A program made the position numbers and the translations under genes. Shown here piece by piece: positions 17,752 through 25,442 of a stretch of DNA of 37,316 nucleotides (position 1 is the stretch's first letter; each line of letters starts with the position of its first letter). Source of the DNA: an uncultured Aquabacterium sp. (GTDB taxonomy: Bacteria > Pseudomonadota > Gammaproteobacteria > Burkholderiales > Burkholderiaceae_C); assembly GCF_913773725.1 (NCBI RefSeq), contig NZ_CAJYGK010000095.1, positions 1-37,316 on the forward strand, read 5' to 3'. A model generated the notes under the pieces. That model was given only the letters and a program-made list of their open reading frames with translations, had not been told where the DNA came from and did not search any database.

Positions 17752-18690
17752 ATGACCGCATTTGCATTCGTGTTCCCGGGCCAGGGCTCGCAGGCCGTCG
17801 GCATGCTGGGCGCCTGGGGCGACCACGCCGCCGTGCGTGACACGCTGGCCGAGGCCTCTGACGCCCTTGGCGAAGACATCGGCAAGCTCATCGCCGAAGG
17901 GCCGAAGGAAGCCCTGGACCTGACCACCAACACCCAGCCTGTCATGCTGACCGCGGGTGTGGCCTGCTGGCGCGCCTGGTTGGCTGAAACCGGCCTCAAG
18001 CCGGCTGCTGTGGCTGGGCACTCTCTGGGAGAGTACACCGCCCTGGTCGCAGCTGGCGCACTGACCCTGAAGGACGCGCTGCCGCTGGTCCGCTTCCGTG
18101 CTCAGGCGATGCAGGAAGCCGTGCCCGTGGGCACCGGCGGCATGGCCGCCATCCTGGGTCTGGATGCCGAGGCCGTGAAGGCCGGCTGCGCCGAAGCCGC
18201 CACCGCCGCAGGGGAGGCCGTCGAGGCCGTGAACTTCAATGACCCCAAGCAGATCGTGATTGCCGGCACCAAGGCAGGCGTCGAAAAGGCGTGCGAAGTG
18301 CTGAAGGCCGCGGGCGCCAAGCGCGCGCTGCCGCTGCCCGTGTCGGCGCCGTTCCACTCCAGCCTGATGAAGCCGGCTGCCGAGCGCCTGAAGGAAAAGC
18401 TGGCGGCCACGCCGTTTGCCCTGCCGCAGATCCCGGTGGTAAACAACATCGATGTGGCGGTCGTCAATGAGGCAGAGGCCCTGCGTGATGCGTTGTATCG
18501 TCAGGCCTTCGGCCCCGTGCGCTGGGTGGAGACCATCCAGGCGCTGAAGGCTCGCGGTCTGACCCGTGTCATCGAGTGCGGCCCGGGCAAGGTGCTGGCC
18601 GGCATGGTCAAGCGCATCGATGGTGAACTCGTCACCGCCACCATTTTCGATCCGGCCTCGCTGGCCGAAGCCAAGGCCCTTCTGGGGTAA
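17752..18690 (+). CDS. fabD: Malonyl-CoA:ACP transacylase
   Basis: The product is 312 residues. FabD moves malonyl from CoA to ACP. It shows FVFPGQGSQAVGML at the N-terminus, the nucleophile Ser91 in AGHSLGEYTAL, and the catalytic-His motif SAPFHSSLM. The oxyanion-region Gln lies in the first GQGSQ. GAGG precedes the ATG by about 6 nt. fabG begins 6 bp after the stop, so the two are almost certainly co-translated. Confidence 0.98.
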   Translation: MTAFAFVFPGQGSQAVGMLGAWGDHAAVRDTLAEASDALGEDIGKLIAEGPKEALDLTTNTQPVMLTAGVACWRAWLAETGLKPAAVAGHSLGEYTALVAAGALTLKDALPLVRFRAQAMQEAVPVGTGGMAAILGLDAEAVKAGCAEAATAAGEAVEAVNFNDPKQIVIAGTKAGVEKACEVLKAAGAKRALPLPVSAPFHSSLMKPAAERLKEKLAATPFALPQIPVVNNIDVAVVNEAEALRDALYRQAFGPVRWVETIQALKARGLTRVIECGPGKVLAGMVKRIDGELVTATIFDPASLAEAKALLG

Positions 18691-18696
18691 AACAGC

Positions 18697-19443
18697 ATGA
18701 GCAACGAATACCAAGGACAGGTCGCGCTCGTCACCGGCGCCAGCCGCGGCATCGGCCGTGCCATCGCCGTGGCGCTCGCCCAGCGTGGTGTGAAGGTGTA
18801 TGGCACTGCCACCACCGAGTCTGGCGCGCAAGCCATTACCGAAGGCCTTTCGGCTTTCGAGGGCTGCAAGGGGCTGGTGCTCAACGTCACCGATGGTGCT
18901 GCGGTCGACGCCGCCATCGAGACCATCCTGAAAGAGCGGGGCGCTTTGCACGTGCTCGTCAACAACGCCGGCATCACGCGCGACACGCTGGCCATGCGCA
19001 TGAAAGACGAGGACTGGGATGCGGTCATCGACACCAACCTCAAGGCGGTTTTCCGGGTCAGCCGCGCCGTGATGCGCCCCATGATGAAGCAACGCTATGG
19101 CCGCATCGTCAACATCACCTCGGTGGTGGGCGCCAGTGGCAACCCCGGGCAGGCCAACTACGCGGCGGCCAAGGCCGGTGTGGCAGGCATGACACGTGCC
19201 CTGGCCCGTGAACTGGGCAGCCGCGGCATCACGGTCAACTGCGTGGCCCCGGGTTTCATCGACACCGACATGACCAAGGCCCTGTCGGACGAGCAGCACA
19301 CCGCCCTGAAGGCACAGATTCCGCTGGGCCGCCTCGGTCAGCCCGAAGACATCGCCGAAGCGGTGGCTTTCCTGGCTTCACCCCAGGCTGGTTACATTAC
19401 CGGCACCGAACTGCACGTCAACGGCGGCATGTTCATGAATTGA
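18697..19443 (+). CDS. fabG: 3-oxoacyl-[ACP] reductase
   Basis: The product is 248 residues, the usual length. FabG is the NADPH-dependent SDR enzyme that reduces 3-oxoacyl-ACP. The cofactor loop TGASRGIGRA lies at 13-22 and NNAG at 89-92. The catalytic Ser142, Tyr155 and Lys159 lie in SVVGASGNPGQANYAAAKAG. The typical end ITGTELHVNGGMFMN is intact. It is preceded by TGGGG in the 3' end of fabD. Confidence 0.98.
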   Translation: MSNEYQGQVALVTGASRGIGRAIAVALAQRGVKVYGTATTESGAQAITEGLSAFEGCKGLVLNVTDGAAVDAAIETILKERGALHVLVNNAGITRDTLAMRMKDEDWDAVIDTNLKAVFRVSRAVMRPMMKQRYGRIVNITSVVGASGNPGQANYAAAKAGVAGMTRALARELGSRGITVNCVAPGFIDTDMTKALSDEQHTALKAQIPLGRLGQPEDIAEAVAFLASPQAGYITGTELHVNGGMFMN

Positions 19444-19445
19444 AT

Positions 19446-19478
19446 TTGAGATGTTTCTGGGGAATCTCAATTTCGTTT
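19446..19478 (+). terminator. Weak terminator or attenuator after fabG
   Basis: TTGAGAT (19446-19452) pairs with ATCTCAA (19464-19470) around an 11-nt loop, followed by TTTCGTTT. The AT-rich stem starts 2 bp after the fabG stop. It would partly insulate acpP, which has its own -10-like box downstream. Confidence 0.4.
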
Positions 19479-19514
19479 CCAAAGCGGTTTCAGTGTTTTG
19501 ACACGCTGAACGGC

Positions 19515-19520
19515 TAAAAT
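19515..19520 (+). promoter_or_regulatory. Candidate -10 element (TAAAAT) for acpP
   Basis: TAAAAT lies about 35 nt before the acpP start. A TTGACA at 19498-19503 is only 11 nt away, too close to act as its -35, and no better -35 is seen. A separate acpP promoter is biologically expected because ACP is far more abundant than its enzymes. Confidence 0.4.
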
Positions 19521-19540
19521 CCCTGGTTTGTTTGCACCAT

Positions 19541-19552
19541 CTCCTGGAGGAG
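19541..19552 (+). promoter_or_regulatory. acpP ribosome binding site within a palindrome
   Basis: CTCCTGGAGGAG is a perfect palindrome that contains the Shine-Dalgarno core AGGAG, 2 nt before ATG at 19555. It fixes the acpP start and could fold weakly on itself (4-bp stem). Confidence 0.6.
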
Positions 19553-19554
19553 TC

Positions 19555-19794
19555 ATGAGCGATATCGAAGCACGCGTCAAGAAGATCATTGCCGAACAAC
19601 TCGGTGTGGCCGAGTCTGAAGTCACCAACGAAAAGGCCTTCGTGGCCGACCTGGGCGCAGACTCCCTGGACACCGTCGAGCTGGTGATGGCCCTCGAAGA
19701 CGAGTTCGGCATCGAGATCCCCGACGAAGAGGCAGAGAAGATCACCACTGTTCAGCTGGCGATCGACTACGCCAAGGCCCACGCGAAGGCCTGA
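19555..19794 (+). CDS. acpP: Acyl carrier protein
   Basis: The product is 79 residues, small and acidic. Ser37 in [18 protein letters not shown] receives the 4'-phosphopantetheine arm from AcpS, which is encoded at 32387 in this same window. The start [18 protein letters not shown] matches the family and has a very strong ribosome site, so the longer frame from 19528 is rejected. fabF follows after 77 bp. Confidence 0.99.
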   Translation: MSDIEARVKKIIAEQLGVAESEVTNEKAFVADLGADSLDTVELVMALEDEFGIEIPDEEAEKITTVQLAIDYAKAHAKA

Positions 19795-19871
19795 TCCTCG
19801 CGTGTCCGTGACAGGGTCTCCGCCAGCCGGCGGGCCCTGTTCACATCCGACCATTCACCACACAGTCAAGC

Positions 19872-21116
19872 ATGACCCGTCGTCGCGTCGTCGTCACAGG
19901 CCTGGGCCTGATCACGCCTGTCGGTAACACCGTGCAGGATGCATGGACCAATCTGATTGCCGGTCAGTCCGGTATCGACACAGTCACCAAATTTGACGCT
20001 TCGGCGCTCGCCTGCACGTTCGCCGGCGAGGTCAAGGGCTTCTCCATCGAGGATTACATCCCCGCCAAGGAGGCCCGTCACATGGACACATTCATCCATT
20101 ACGGACTGGCCGCCTCGATGCAGGCCGTCCGTGATGCGGGCCTGCCCACGGGCGAGGCCCTGACGCCCGAACAGGCCGAGCGCATCGGCGTGCTCGTGGG
20201 TTCCGGCATCGGCGGTCTGCCGATGATCGAAGCCACCCACAAGGACTACACCGACCGCGGCCCGCGTCGCATTTCGCCGTTCTTCGTGCCCGCCTCGATC
20301 ATCAACATGATCTCGGGCCACGTGTCGATCCAGTACGGCTTCAAGGGCCCGAACCTGGCCGTCGTCACCGCCTGCACGACCGGCCTGCACGCCATTGGCC
20401 AGGCCGCCCGCATGATCGAGTACGGCGACGCCGACGTCATGGTGGCTGGCGGCGCCGAATCGACTGTGTCGCCGCTGGGCATCGGTGGCTTCGCCTCGGC
20501 CCGCGCACTGTCCACCCGCAACGACGATCCCAAGACGGCGTCGCGCCCCTGGGACAAGGACCGCGACGGTTTCGTGCTGGGCGAAGGTGCCGGCGTCATG
20601 GTCCTGGAAGAGTACGAGCACGCCAAGGCCCGCGGCGCCAAGATCTACGCCGAACTGGCGGGCTTCGGCATGAGCGCCGACGCGTACCACATGACCGCGC
20701 CCGACGTGGATGGCCCGAAGCGCTCGATGCTCAACGCGCTGCGCAATGCCGGCCTGAACGCCGACGACGTGCAGTACCTGAACGCGCACGGCACCTCGAC
20801 GCCGCTGGGTGACGTCAACGAGACGAACGCCATCAAGCTGGCCTTTGGCGATCACGCCAAGAAGCTGGTGGTCAACTCGACCAAGTCCATGACCGGCCAC
20901 CTCCTGGGTGGCGCGGGTGGCATCGAGTCGGTGTTCACCGTGCTGGCGATCCACAACCAGATCTCGCCGCCCACGATCAACATCTTCAACCAGGATCCCG
21001 AATGCGACCTGGACTACTGCGCCAACACGGCACGTGAGATGAAGATCGACGCTGCACTGAAGAACAACTTCGGTTTCGGCGGCACCAACGGTTCTCTGGT
21101 GTTCAAGCGCGCCTGA
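19872..21116 (+). CDS. fabF: 3-oxoacyl-[ACP] synthase II (KAS II)
   Basis: The product is 414 residues, the usual length. FabF elongates acyl-ACP with malonyl-ACP and is needed for cis-vaccenate formation. The nucleophile is Cys168 in [14 protein letters not shown]. The two His residues lie in [13 protein letters not shown] and [12 protein letters not shown], and the C-terminal [16 protein letters not shown] loop is intact. It completes the fab cluster. A YgfX-like gene starts 39 bp downstream without a visible terminator, so the sigma-E region may receive read-through from here. Confidence 0.98.
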   Translation: MTRRRVVVTGLGLITPVGNTVQDAWTNLIAGQSGIDTVTKFDASALACTFAGEVKGFSIEDYIPAKEARHMDTFIHYGLAASMQAVRDAGLPTGEALTPEQAERIGVLVGSGIGGLPMIEATHKDYTDRGPRRISPFFVPASIINMISGHVSIQYGFKGPNLAVVTACTTGLHAIGQAARMIEYGDADVMVAGGAESTVSPLGIGGFASARALSTRNDDPKTASRPWDKDRDGFVLGEGAGVMVLEEYEHAKARGAKIYAELAGFGMSADAYHMTAPDVDGPKRSMLNALRNAGLNADDVQYLNAHGTSTPLGDVNETNAIKLAFGDHAKKLVVNSTKSMTGHLLGGAGGIESVFTVLAIHNQISPPTINIFNQDPECDLDYCANTAREMKIDAALKNNFGFGGTNGSLVFKRA

Positions 21117-21155
21117 GCGCGCTGAGGGGCAGCTCGACCAGGCAGGCACCCGACC

Positions 21156-21932
21156 ATGCCGCGTCTGCCCCCCGAACTGGCCCGCCCTCAGTGCTGGGAC
21201 CTTCAGGTCGGCATCGCCGGGCGACCCAGGTGGGTTGGCCTGGGCCGGGCCACCGTCGTTGCTTTGGTCGTGCTCGCCTTTGCGTGGTGGCTGGGCCTGT
21301 TTCAGGCATGGCGTCACGGGCAGGGGGTTCATGGAGCGATCGTGCTCGCGGGGGCGCTGGGCCTTGTCGTGTGGGCGAGCCTGTGGGTTGCGCCCACATG
21401 GCGACAATGGTCAGGTCCGGTTCGCCATCTGACGCTGTCCTGGAGCCCGACCGCCACCCCTGACGAGGCACCATGGGCGCCTGGCACGCTGGCTCCCACG
21501 CCGTGGCGCGTGGCCACAGACGAAGACCCGCTCATTCCTGCCCGCGCAGATGTCGTCCTCGACGTGCAACGCTGGTTGCTGGTGCGCCTCCAGACTGTCG
21601 TCCCTGATCGCCATGGCATGTCTCAGACGCACTGGGTCGTACTGAACGATGACCCCGGTGATGCCAGCCTGCACCGGCTTCGCCTGCTGCTGCGCCTGAA
21701 CCCTGGAAGCACCTCGATACCTGAGCGTCATGGAGCGGTGGCATCATCGCGGATGGCAGTTGGCTCGTCGGCCGGCTCGACCTCGCAATCACCCATGAAA
21801 CATGTCTTCGGGCGCCTCCACGGTGCCATCCTCCGGCGGACGTCGACAGGGACGTCGTCCGCCCGCCCGCACCGGGACCCGGTGTCGGCGTTCCCGCCCA
21901 CGCAGATCGACACCGATCGGAGGGGGCCGTGA
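21156..21932 (+). CDS. Small membrane protein resembling YgfX/CptA, coupled to rpoE
   Basis: The product is 258 residues. Two closely spaced membrane helices (about 32-50 and 60-80) are followed by a soluble region. Its pattern RWLLVRLQ then HWVVLNDDPGDASLHRLRLLLRL resembles the beta-rich part of YgfX (CptA), including the final short helix with RRILL-like spacing. YgfX proteins are often encoded near nadB, rpoE or sdhE and have been linked to cytoskeletal inhibition or membrane functions. The last 70 or so residues are Ser/Thr/Arg-rich low-complexity sequence not expected in the family. The stop codon overlaps the rpoE start (TGATG). The family call rests on shape and context, so a simple 'hypothetical membrane protein' is the fallback. 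Confidence 0.5.
   Translation: MPRLPPELARPQCWDLQVGIAGRPRWVGLGRATVVALVVLAFAWWLGLFQAWRHGQGVHGAIVLAGALGLVVWASLWVAPTWRQWSGPVRHLTLSWSPTATPDEAPWAPGTLAPTPWRVATDEDPLIPARADVVLDVQRWLLVRLQTVVPDRHGMSQTHWVVLNDDPGDASLHRLRLLLRLNPGSTSIPERHGAVASSRMAVGSSAGSTSQSPMKHVFGRLHGAILRRTSTGTSSARPHRDPVSAFPPTQIDTDRRGP
21919..21926 (+). promoter_or_regulatory. Strong ribosome binding site that decides the rpoE start
   Basis: GGAGGGGG lies 5 nt before ATG at 21932, inside the end of the preceding gene. It favours a long RpoE beginning here over the internal ATG at 22058 that would give the usual length. Confidence 0.6.
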
Positions 21933-22672
21933 TGCCGCGCGATGTACCGCCCGAGGCCTCGGACGACCCCTCATCGGGGGTGGCCGACGATCGGACGGGG
22001 CCGCCCGTGGTCGGGGTGGTGTCGGTTGGGGCAGTCGCTGAGGTGGGGCAGGTCGGCATGCCGGCACCGGATGTCGATGCGGCGTTGGTGCAGCGGGTCC
22101 AGCGCGGCGACCAGCGCGCGTTCGAGATGCTGGTCGTCAAGTATCAGCGGCGCATCGAGCGACTGATTGCCCGCATGGTGCGAGACACCAACCTGGTGGA
22201 AGACATCGCCCAGGAAACGTTCATCAGGGCGTACCGGGCGCTGCCAAATTTCCGTGGTGAAAGCGCGTTTTACACCTGGCTGTACCGCATCGCCGTGAAC
22301 ACGGCGAAGAAGGCCCTGATCGGGCTTCAGCGCGATCCGGTCATCACGGAGTCTGCCCTGGCTTCTCTCGACGACGACGAAGAGGGGGGCGCCTCGCGAG
22401 TGGAAAACGAGTTGAGCGACGGCGAGACGCCGGAGTCGGTGATGGCCAGCCGACAGGTTGCCGAAACGGTGAACGCCGCCATCGAGTCCTTGTCCGACGA
22501 CTTGCGGCAAGCGATCGTATTGCGCGAGATCGAGGGCCTCAGCTACGACGACATTGCGGAGTTGATGGGGTGCCCGATCGGTACGGTGCGCTCGAGGATC
22601 TTCCGCGCGCGCGAAGCCATTGCGCAGCGGCTGCGCCCGCTGCTCGACACCCGGGACGGCGAGCGTTGGTGA
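21932..22672 (+). CDS. rpoE: RNA polymerase sigma-E factor (ECF, RpoE/AlgU type)
   Basis: The product is 246 residues, about 45 more than typical RpoE. The classic protein begins near residue 48 (VDAALVQRVQRGDQRAFEML). Sigma-2 spans about 55-125 with DIAQETFIRAYRALPNFRG and FYTWLYRIAVNTAKK. An acidic linker follows (LDDDEEGG and onward), then sigma-4 (about 170-235) with LREIEGLSYDDIAELMGCPIGTVRSRIFRAREA. It directs envelope-stress transcription and is held by RseA, encoded 136 bp downstream. The N-terminal extension is Pro/Val/Gly/Asp-rich and of unknown role. If translation instead starts at 22058 (AGGT before it), the protein is of ordinary length. Confidence 0.95.
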   Translation: MPRDVPPEASDDPSSGVADDRTGPPVVGVVSVGAVAEVGQVGMPAPDVDAALVQRVQRGDQRAFEMLVVKYQRRIERLIARMVRDTNLVEDIAQETFIRAYRALPNFRGESAFYTWLYRIAVNTAKKALIGLQRDPVITESALASLDDDEEGGASRVENELSDGETPESVMASRQVAETVNAAIESLSDDLRQAIVLREIEGLSYDDIAELMGCPIGTVRSRIFRAREAIAQRLRPLLDTRDGERW

Positions 22673-22808
22673 CGCTGGCGTCACGCCTGGGTAAATTCCA
22701 GTGAACTTTTGTGAGGCGAAGGGGTCCACCCGCCAGGCGACGTTGCCGGGCTGGTCCCGGTGATGAACGTGTGTGCCGCCTGCCCCAGTGTCCTGTCGGA
22801 GCGTCTTC

Positions 22809-23483
22809 ATGTCCCACCACCCCAGATTTGACGATCAACATCGGGAAGCCCTGTCTGCCCTTCTGGATGGACAGGCGGGCTCACACGAGGTCGCTGAAGT
22901 GTGCGCCCGGTGGGCCCATGATCCGGAAGCTCGCGCGGCCTGGGCCCGTTACCATCTGATCGGGGACGTCATGCGCTCCGAAGAGGTCGGCCGGCACGAC
23001 CGCGGTGAGGCGTTCCTGTCCCGGTTTCGTGAGCGTCTGGCGGCGGAGCCGGTGGTGTTGGCACCCGGACGTGTCACGGTCCCCGCTCCCGCGGCAGAGG
23101 CGGCCGCGATGGCGTTGTCCCCCGCGCCGCTGCAGCGCCGACGCTGGTCGGGGCCTCTCTCCGTCGCAGCCGGGTTTGTTGCTGTGGTGGCGGCCTTGCT
23201 CAACACCGGGGTCGATTTCGGGGGCCAGAGCGGCATCGGTGTGGCTTCTGTCGGCGGCTCGTCGCTGTCCTTGAGTCAGGGGGCGGCCTGGTCCGGCGCA
23301 GGGAGCAGCCTCGAATCAGCCCCCACGTTTTCTCGTCCAGCCGCCCCCGACGTGCCCGTTGCGCACGTCTTGCGCGATCCGCGAGCGGAAGAAACCATGC
23401 TGATCCGAAGCAGCGATGGCGGTGCTCCCACTTTTTCGGCGGGGGGGGGCGTGATCCGACAGGTTTCCTACAGCGCGCCTTGA
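22809..23483 (+). CDS. rseA: Anti-sigma-E factor RseA/MucA
   Basis: The product is 224 residues. RseA is a single-pass inner-membrane protein whose cytoplasmic part binds sigma-E and whose regulated proteolysis frees it. The N-terminal domain begins with the family pattern REALSALLDGQAGSHEVAEV and has ARAAWARYHLIGDVMRSE (about 41-58). A membrane helix lies at about 115-135, followed by a periplasmic tail of about 85 residues ending VIRQVSYSAP. GGAG lies 8 nt before the ATG at 22809, so the upstream in-frame start is rejected. A run of nine G (23441-23449) sits 35 nt before the stop. No rseB follows. Confidence 0.9.
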   Translation: MSHHPRFDDQHREALSALLDGQAGSHEVAEVCARWAHDPEARAAWARYHLIGDVMRSEEVGRHDRGEAFLSRFRERLAAEPVVLAPGRVTVPAPAAEAAAMALSPAPLQRRRWSGPLSVAAGFVAVVAALLNTGVDFGGQSGIGVASVGGSSLSLSQGAAWSGAGSSLESAPTFSRPAAPDVPVAHVLRDPRAEETMLIRSSDGGAPTFSAGGGVIRQVSYSAP

Positions 23484-23523
23484 GCCTCACTGGTCCGGTT
23501 TCATCAGCGCAGGGTGGCATGAT

Positions 23524-23546
23524 GCCGCCCTGTTGTTTTTGGCGGC
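23524..23546 (+). terminator. Weak hairpin between rseA and mucD
   Basis: GCCGCC (23524-23529) and GGCGGC (23541-23546) form a 6-bp GC stem around an 11-nt loop that is mostly T. TTTACG follows rather than a clean T-run. Confidence 0.3.
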
Positions 23547-23564
23547 TTTACGCGTCTTTACGCG
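23546..23564 (+). repeat. Tandem direct repeat CTTTACGCG upstream of mucD
   Basis: CTTTACGCG occurs at 23546-23554 and again at 23556-23564, separated by one T. The 10-bp period places both copies on the same face of the helix, as in many operator sites. It lies about 90 bp before the mucD start. Confidence 0.6.
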
Positions 23565-23652
23565 CTGGCCAGGCGGGCTCGCCGAACTGTCATCGGGCGG
23601 CTCGCCTCCAACGTTGTGGATCTGTTCCTTGTTTGAAGCACGAGGTTTTTGC

Positions 23653-25179
23653 ATGACGTTTCCTGTACAGCCCGGTACACCTTCTGTCATTCGACGCACC
23701 CTGGTGGTCGGTGCGGTGGTATCGGCCGTGGGACTGGCTCTGAGCTCCAGTCTGTTCCCGCATCCTTCGCAGGCACAGCAGCCTCCAGCCACGCTGGGCG
23801 TGCCAGCCGCACCCAACGCCCCGACGCTGGTCAAGGGCCTGCCGGACTTCACCGAACTGGTTGACCGTGTCGGACCGTCCGTTGTCAGCATCCGGACCAC
23901 CCAGCGTGTGACGGACAGCGACGAGGGCGCCGACGAAGCCGACGCCCAGATGCGGGAGTTCTTCCGACGCTTCTTCGGCACGCCGCTGCCCAGTCAGCCC
24001 CGTCGTGCCCAGCCCAATCAGGGGCAGGGCGAGGAACGCCCTCGCGGCGTGGGCTCGGGCTTCATCCTGAGTGCGGACGGCTTCGTGATGACCAACGCCC
24101 ACGTGGTGGACGGCGCCGACGAGGTCTACGTCAACCTCACGGACAAGCGCGAGTTCAAGGCGAAGGTCGTTGGCGTGGACAAGCGCACCGACGTGGCCGT
24201 GCTCAAGATCGAGGCAAAGGGGTTGCCCGCCGTGACGATCGGCGACGTGGGTCGCCTGAAGGTCGGGGAGTGGGTCATGGCCATCGGCACCCCGTTCGGC
24301 CTGGAAAACACCGTCACTGCGGGCATCGTGAGTGCGAAGGCCCGTGACACCGGCGAGGAAATCCGCTTCATCCAGACCGACGTGGCTGTGAACCCCGGGA
24401 ACTCCGGCGGCCCGCTGATCAACATGCGCGGCGAGGTCGTGGGCATCAACTCCCAGATCCTCAGCCGTTCCGGCGGGTTCATGGGCATCTCGCTGTCCAT
24501 TCCCATCGATGACGCGGTGAAGGTTGCCGAGCAGTTGCGCAGCGGCGGCAAGGTGATTCGTGGCCGCATCGGGGTGTCGATCGCCCCGGTGACCAAGGAG
24601 GTCGCCGAGTCCATCGGGTTGGGCAAGCCCATGGGGGCCCTGGTGCAGGGCGTCGAGGGCGGCACCCCGGCCGACAAGGCGGGCCTGGAGGCAGGTGACA
24701 TCATCACGAAGTTCAATGGCCAGACGATCGAGAAGGCGCAGGATCTGCCCCGCCTCGTCGCTGGTACCAAGCCAGGCACGAAGACCTCGCTGCAAGTCTT
24801 CCGCCGTGGGGCCTACAAGGACCTTTCCATCACGGTGGCGGAGCTGGACGCCAAGCCTGATGCGAAGGCCGAAGAACGTGCGCCCGCCCACAAGTTCTCG
24901 GCCGACACCCTGGGTCTGTCGCTGGTTGACCTCAGCGCCGCACAGAAGCGCGAGCTGCGCTTGAATGGCGGCGTGCTGGTGGAGGCCGCTGCGGGACCTG
25001 CTGCGCGAGCGGGTCTCCGCCAAGGGGACGTCATCCTGGCTGCCGCGAACGTACAAGTCGCCGACACCCGTCAGTTCGAGGCCGTGCTTGGCAAGCTGGA
25101 CAAGAACCGCCCCCTCACCGTGCTGGTGCGCCGGGGCGAGTGGGCCCAGTACGTGGTGATCCGACCCCTGGCGCGTTGA
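23653..25179 (+). CDS. mucD: Periplasmic serine protease MucD/DegP (HtrA family)
   Basis: The product is 508 residues. A signal peptide covers about 1-42 (VVGAVVSAVGLAL core, cleavage near SQAQQP). The protease domain has the full triad His150 (MTNAHVVDGA), Asp180 (DKRTDVAVLKI) and Ser251 (NPGNSGGPLINMRGEVVG). Two PDZ domains follow (about 310-400 and 420-500). It is a periplasmic quality-control protease and chaperone, and a usual member of the sigma-E regulon. GAGG precedes the ATG at 23653; the open frame from 23533 adds a non-signal sequence and is rejected. It follows rseA directly, where rseB would normally lie between them. Confidence 0.95.
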   Translation: MTFPVQPGTPSVIRRTLVVGAVVSAVGLALSSSLFPHPSQAQQPPATLGVPAAPNAPTLVKGLPDFTELVDRVGPSVVSIRTTQRVTDSDEGADEADAQMREFFRRFFGTPLPSQPRRAQPNQGQGEERPRGVGSGFILSADGFVMTNAHVVDGADEVYVNLTDKREFKAKVVGVDKRTDVAVLKIEAKGLPAVTIGDVGRLKVGEWVMAIGTPFGLENTVTAGIVSAKARDTGEEIRFIQTDVAVNPGNSGGPLINMRGEVVGINSQILSRSGGFMGISLSIPIDDAVKVAEQLRSGGKVIRGRIGVSIAPVTKEVAESIGLGKPMGALVQGVEGGTPADKAGLEAGDIITKFNGQTIEKAQDLPRLVAGTKPGTKTSLQVFRRGAYKDLSITVAELDAKPDAKAEERAPAHKFSADTLGLSLVDLSAAQKRELRLNGGVLVEAAAGPAARAGLRQGDVILAAANVQVADTRQFEAVLGKLDKNRPLTVLVRRGEWAQYVVIRPLAR

Positions 25180-25321
25180 CACGTCCCGTAACCTTGTCCG
25201 TGGAGGGGTTAATCCCTTCCGGGCACGGTGCCTGACAGGCTGAAAGCCGCCGGGACCGGGCGCGAATCCCGATACAATCGGCGGCTTCGCGCCTGCAATG
25301 TTCCGAGGGGAGAGCCCCGGT

Positions 25322-25330
25322 TTGTCCACA
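25322..25330 (+). other. DnaA-box-like 9-mer
   Basis: TTGTCCACA differs by one base from the strict consensus TTATCCACA. It is paired with an inverted perfect box 17 bp downstream. Confidence 0.45.
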
Positions 25331-25347
25331 AAATGCCCACAACGGGC

Positions 25348-25356
25348 TGTGGATAA
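25348..25356 (-). other. Perfect consensus DnaA box (minus strand)
   Basis: TGTGGATAA is the exact reverse complement of TTATCCACA. Together with 25322-25330 it forms an inverted pair upstream of lepA. Confidence 0.5.
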
Positions 25357-25415
25357 CTTGTGAGCAAATCCTTGTTGGCGGGTCACAACGAGCCCCGGTA
25401 CGGCACGGACGCGGC

Positions 25416-25442
25416 TTGCCTGGATGGGCTTTTCGATACAAT
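25416..25442 (+). promoter_or_regulatory. Candidate sigma-70 promoter upstream of lepA
   Basis: TTGCCT (25416-25421) and TACAAT (25437-25442) are 15 nt apart, a short but usable spacing. The transcript would begin near 25449, at the first of two hairpins. Confidence 0.4.

Noticed and set aside
17569..19299. 576-codon antisense frame across fabH-fabD-fabG
   Set aside because: It spans three well-supported genes on the plus strand and has no recognisable domain.
19498..19520. TTGACA/TAAAAT as a complete acpP promoter
   Set aside because: The hexamers are only 11 nt apart. Only the -10 box was kept as a feature.
22702..22730. Sigma-E promoter upstream of rseA
   Set aside because: TGAACTT resembles the -35 element, but the -10 position reads TCCAC rather than TCTGA/TCTAA, so the match is too weak.
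25322..25356. Chromosome origin of replication
   Set aside because: Only two DnaA-like boxes, no AT-rich unwinding region, and no dnaA, dnaN, gyrB or rpmH nearby.
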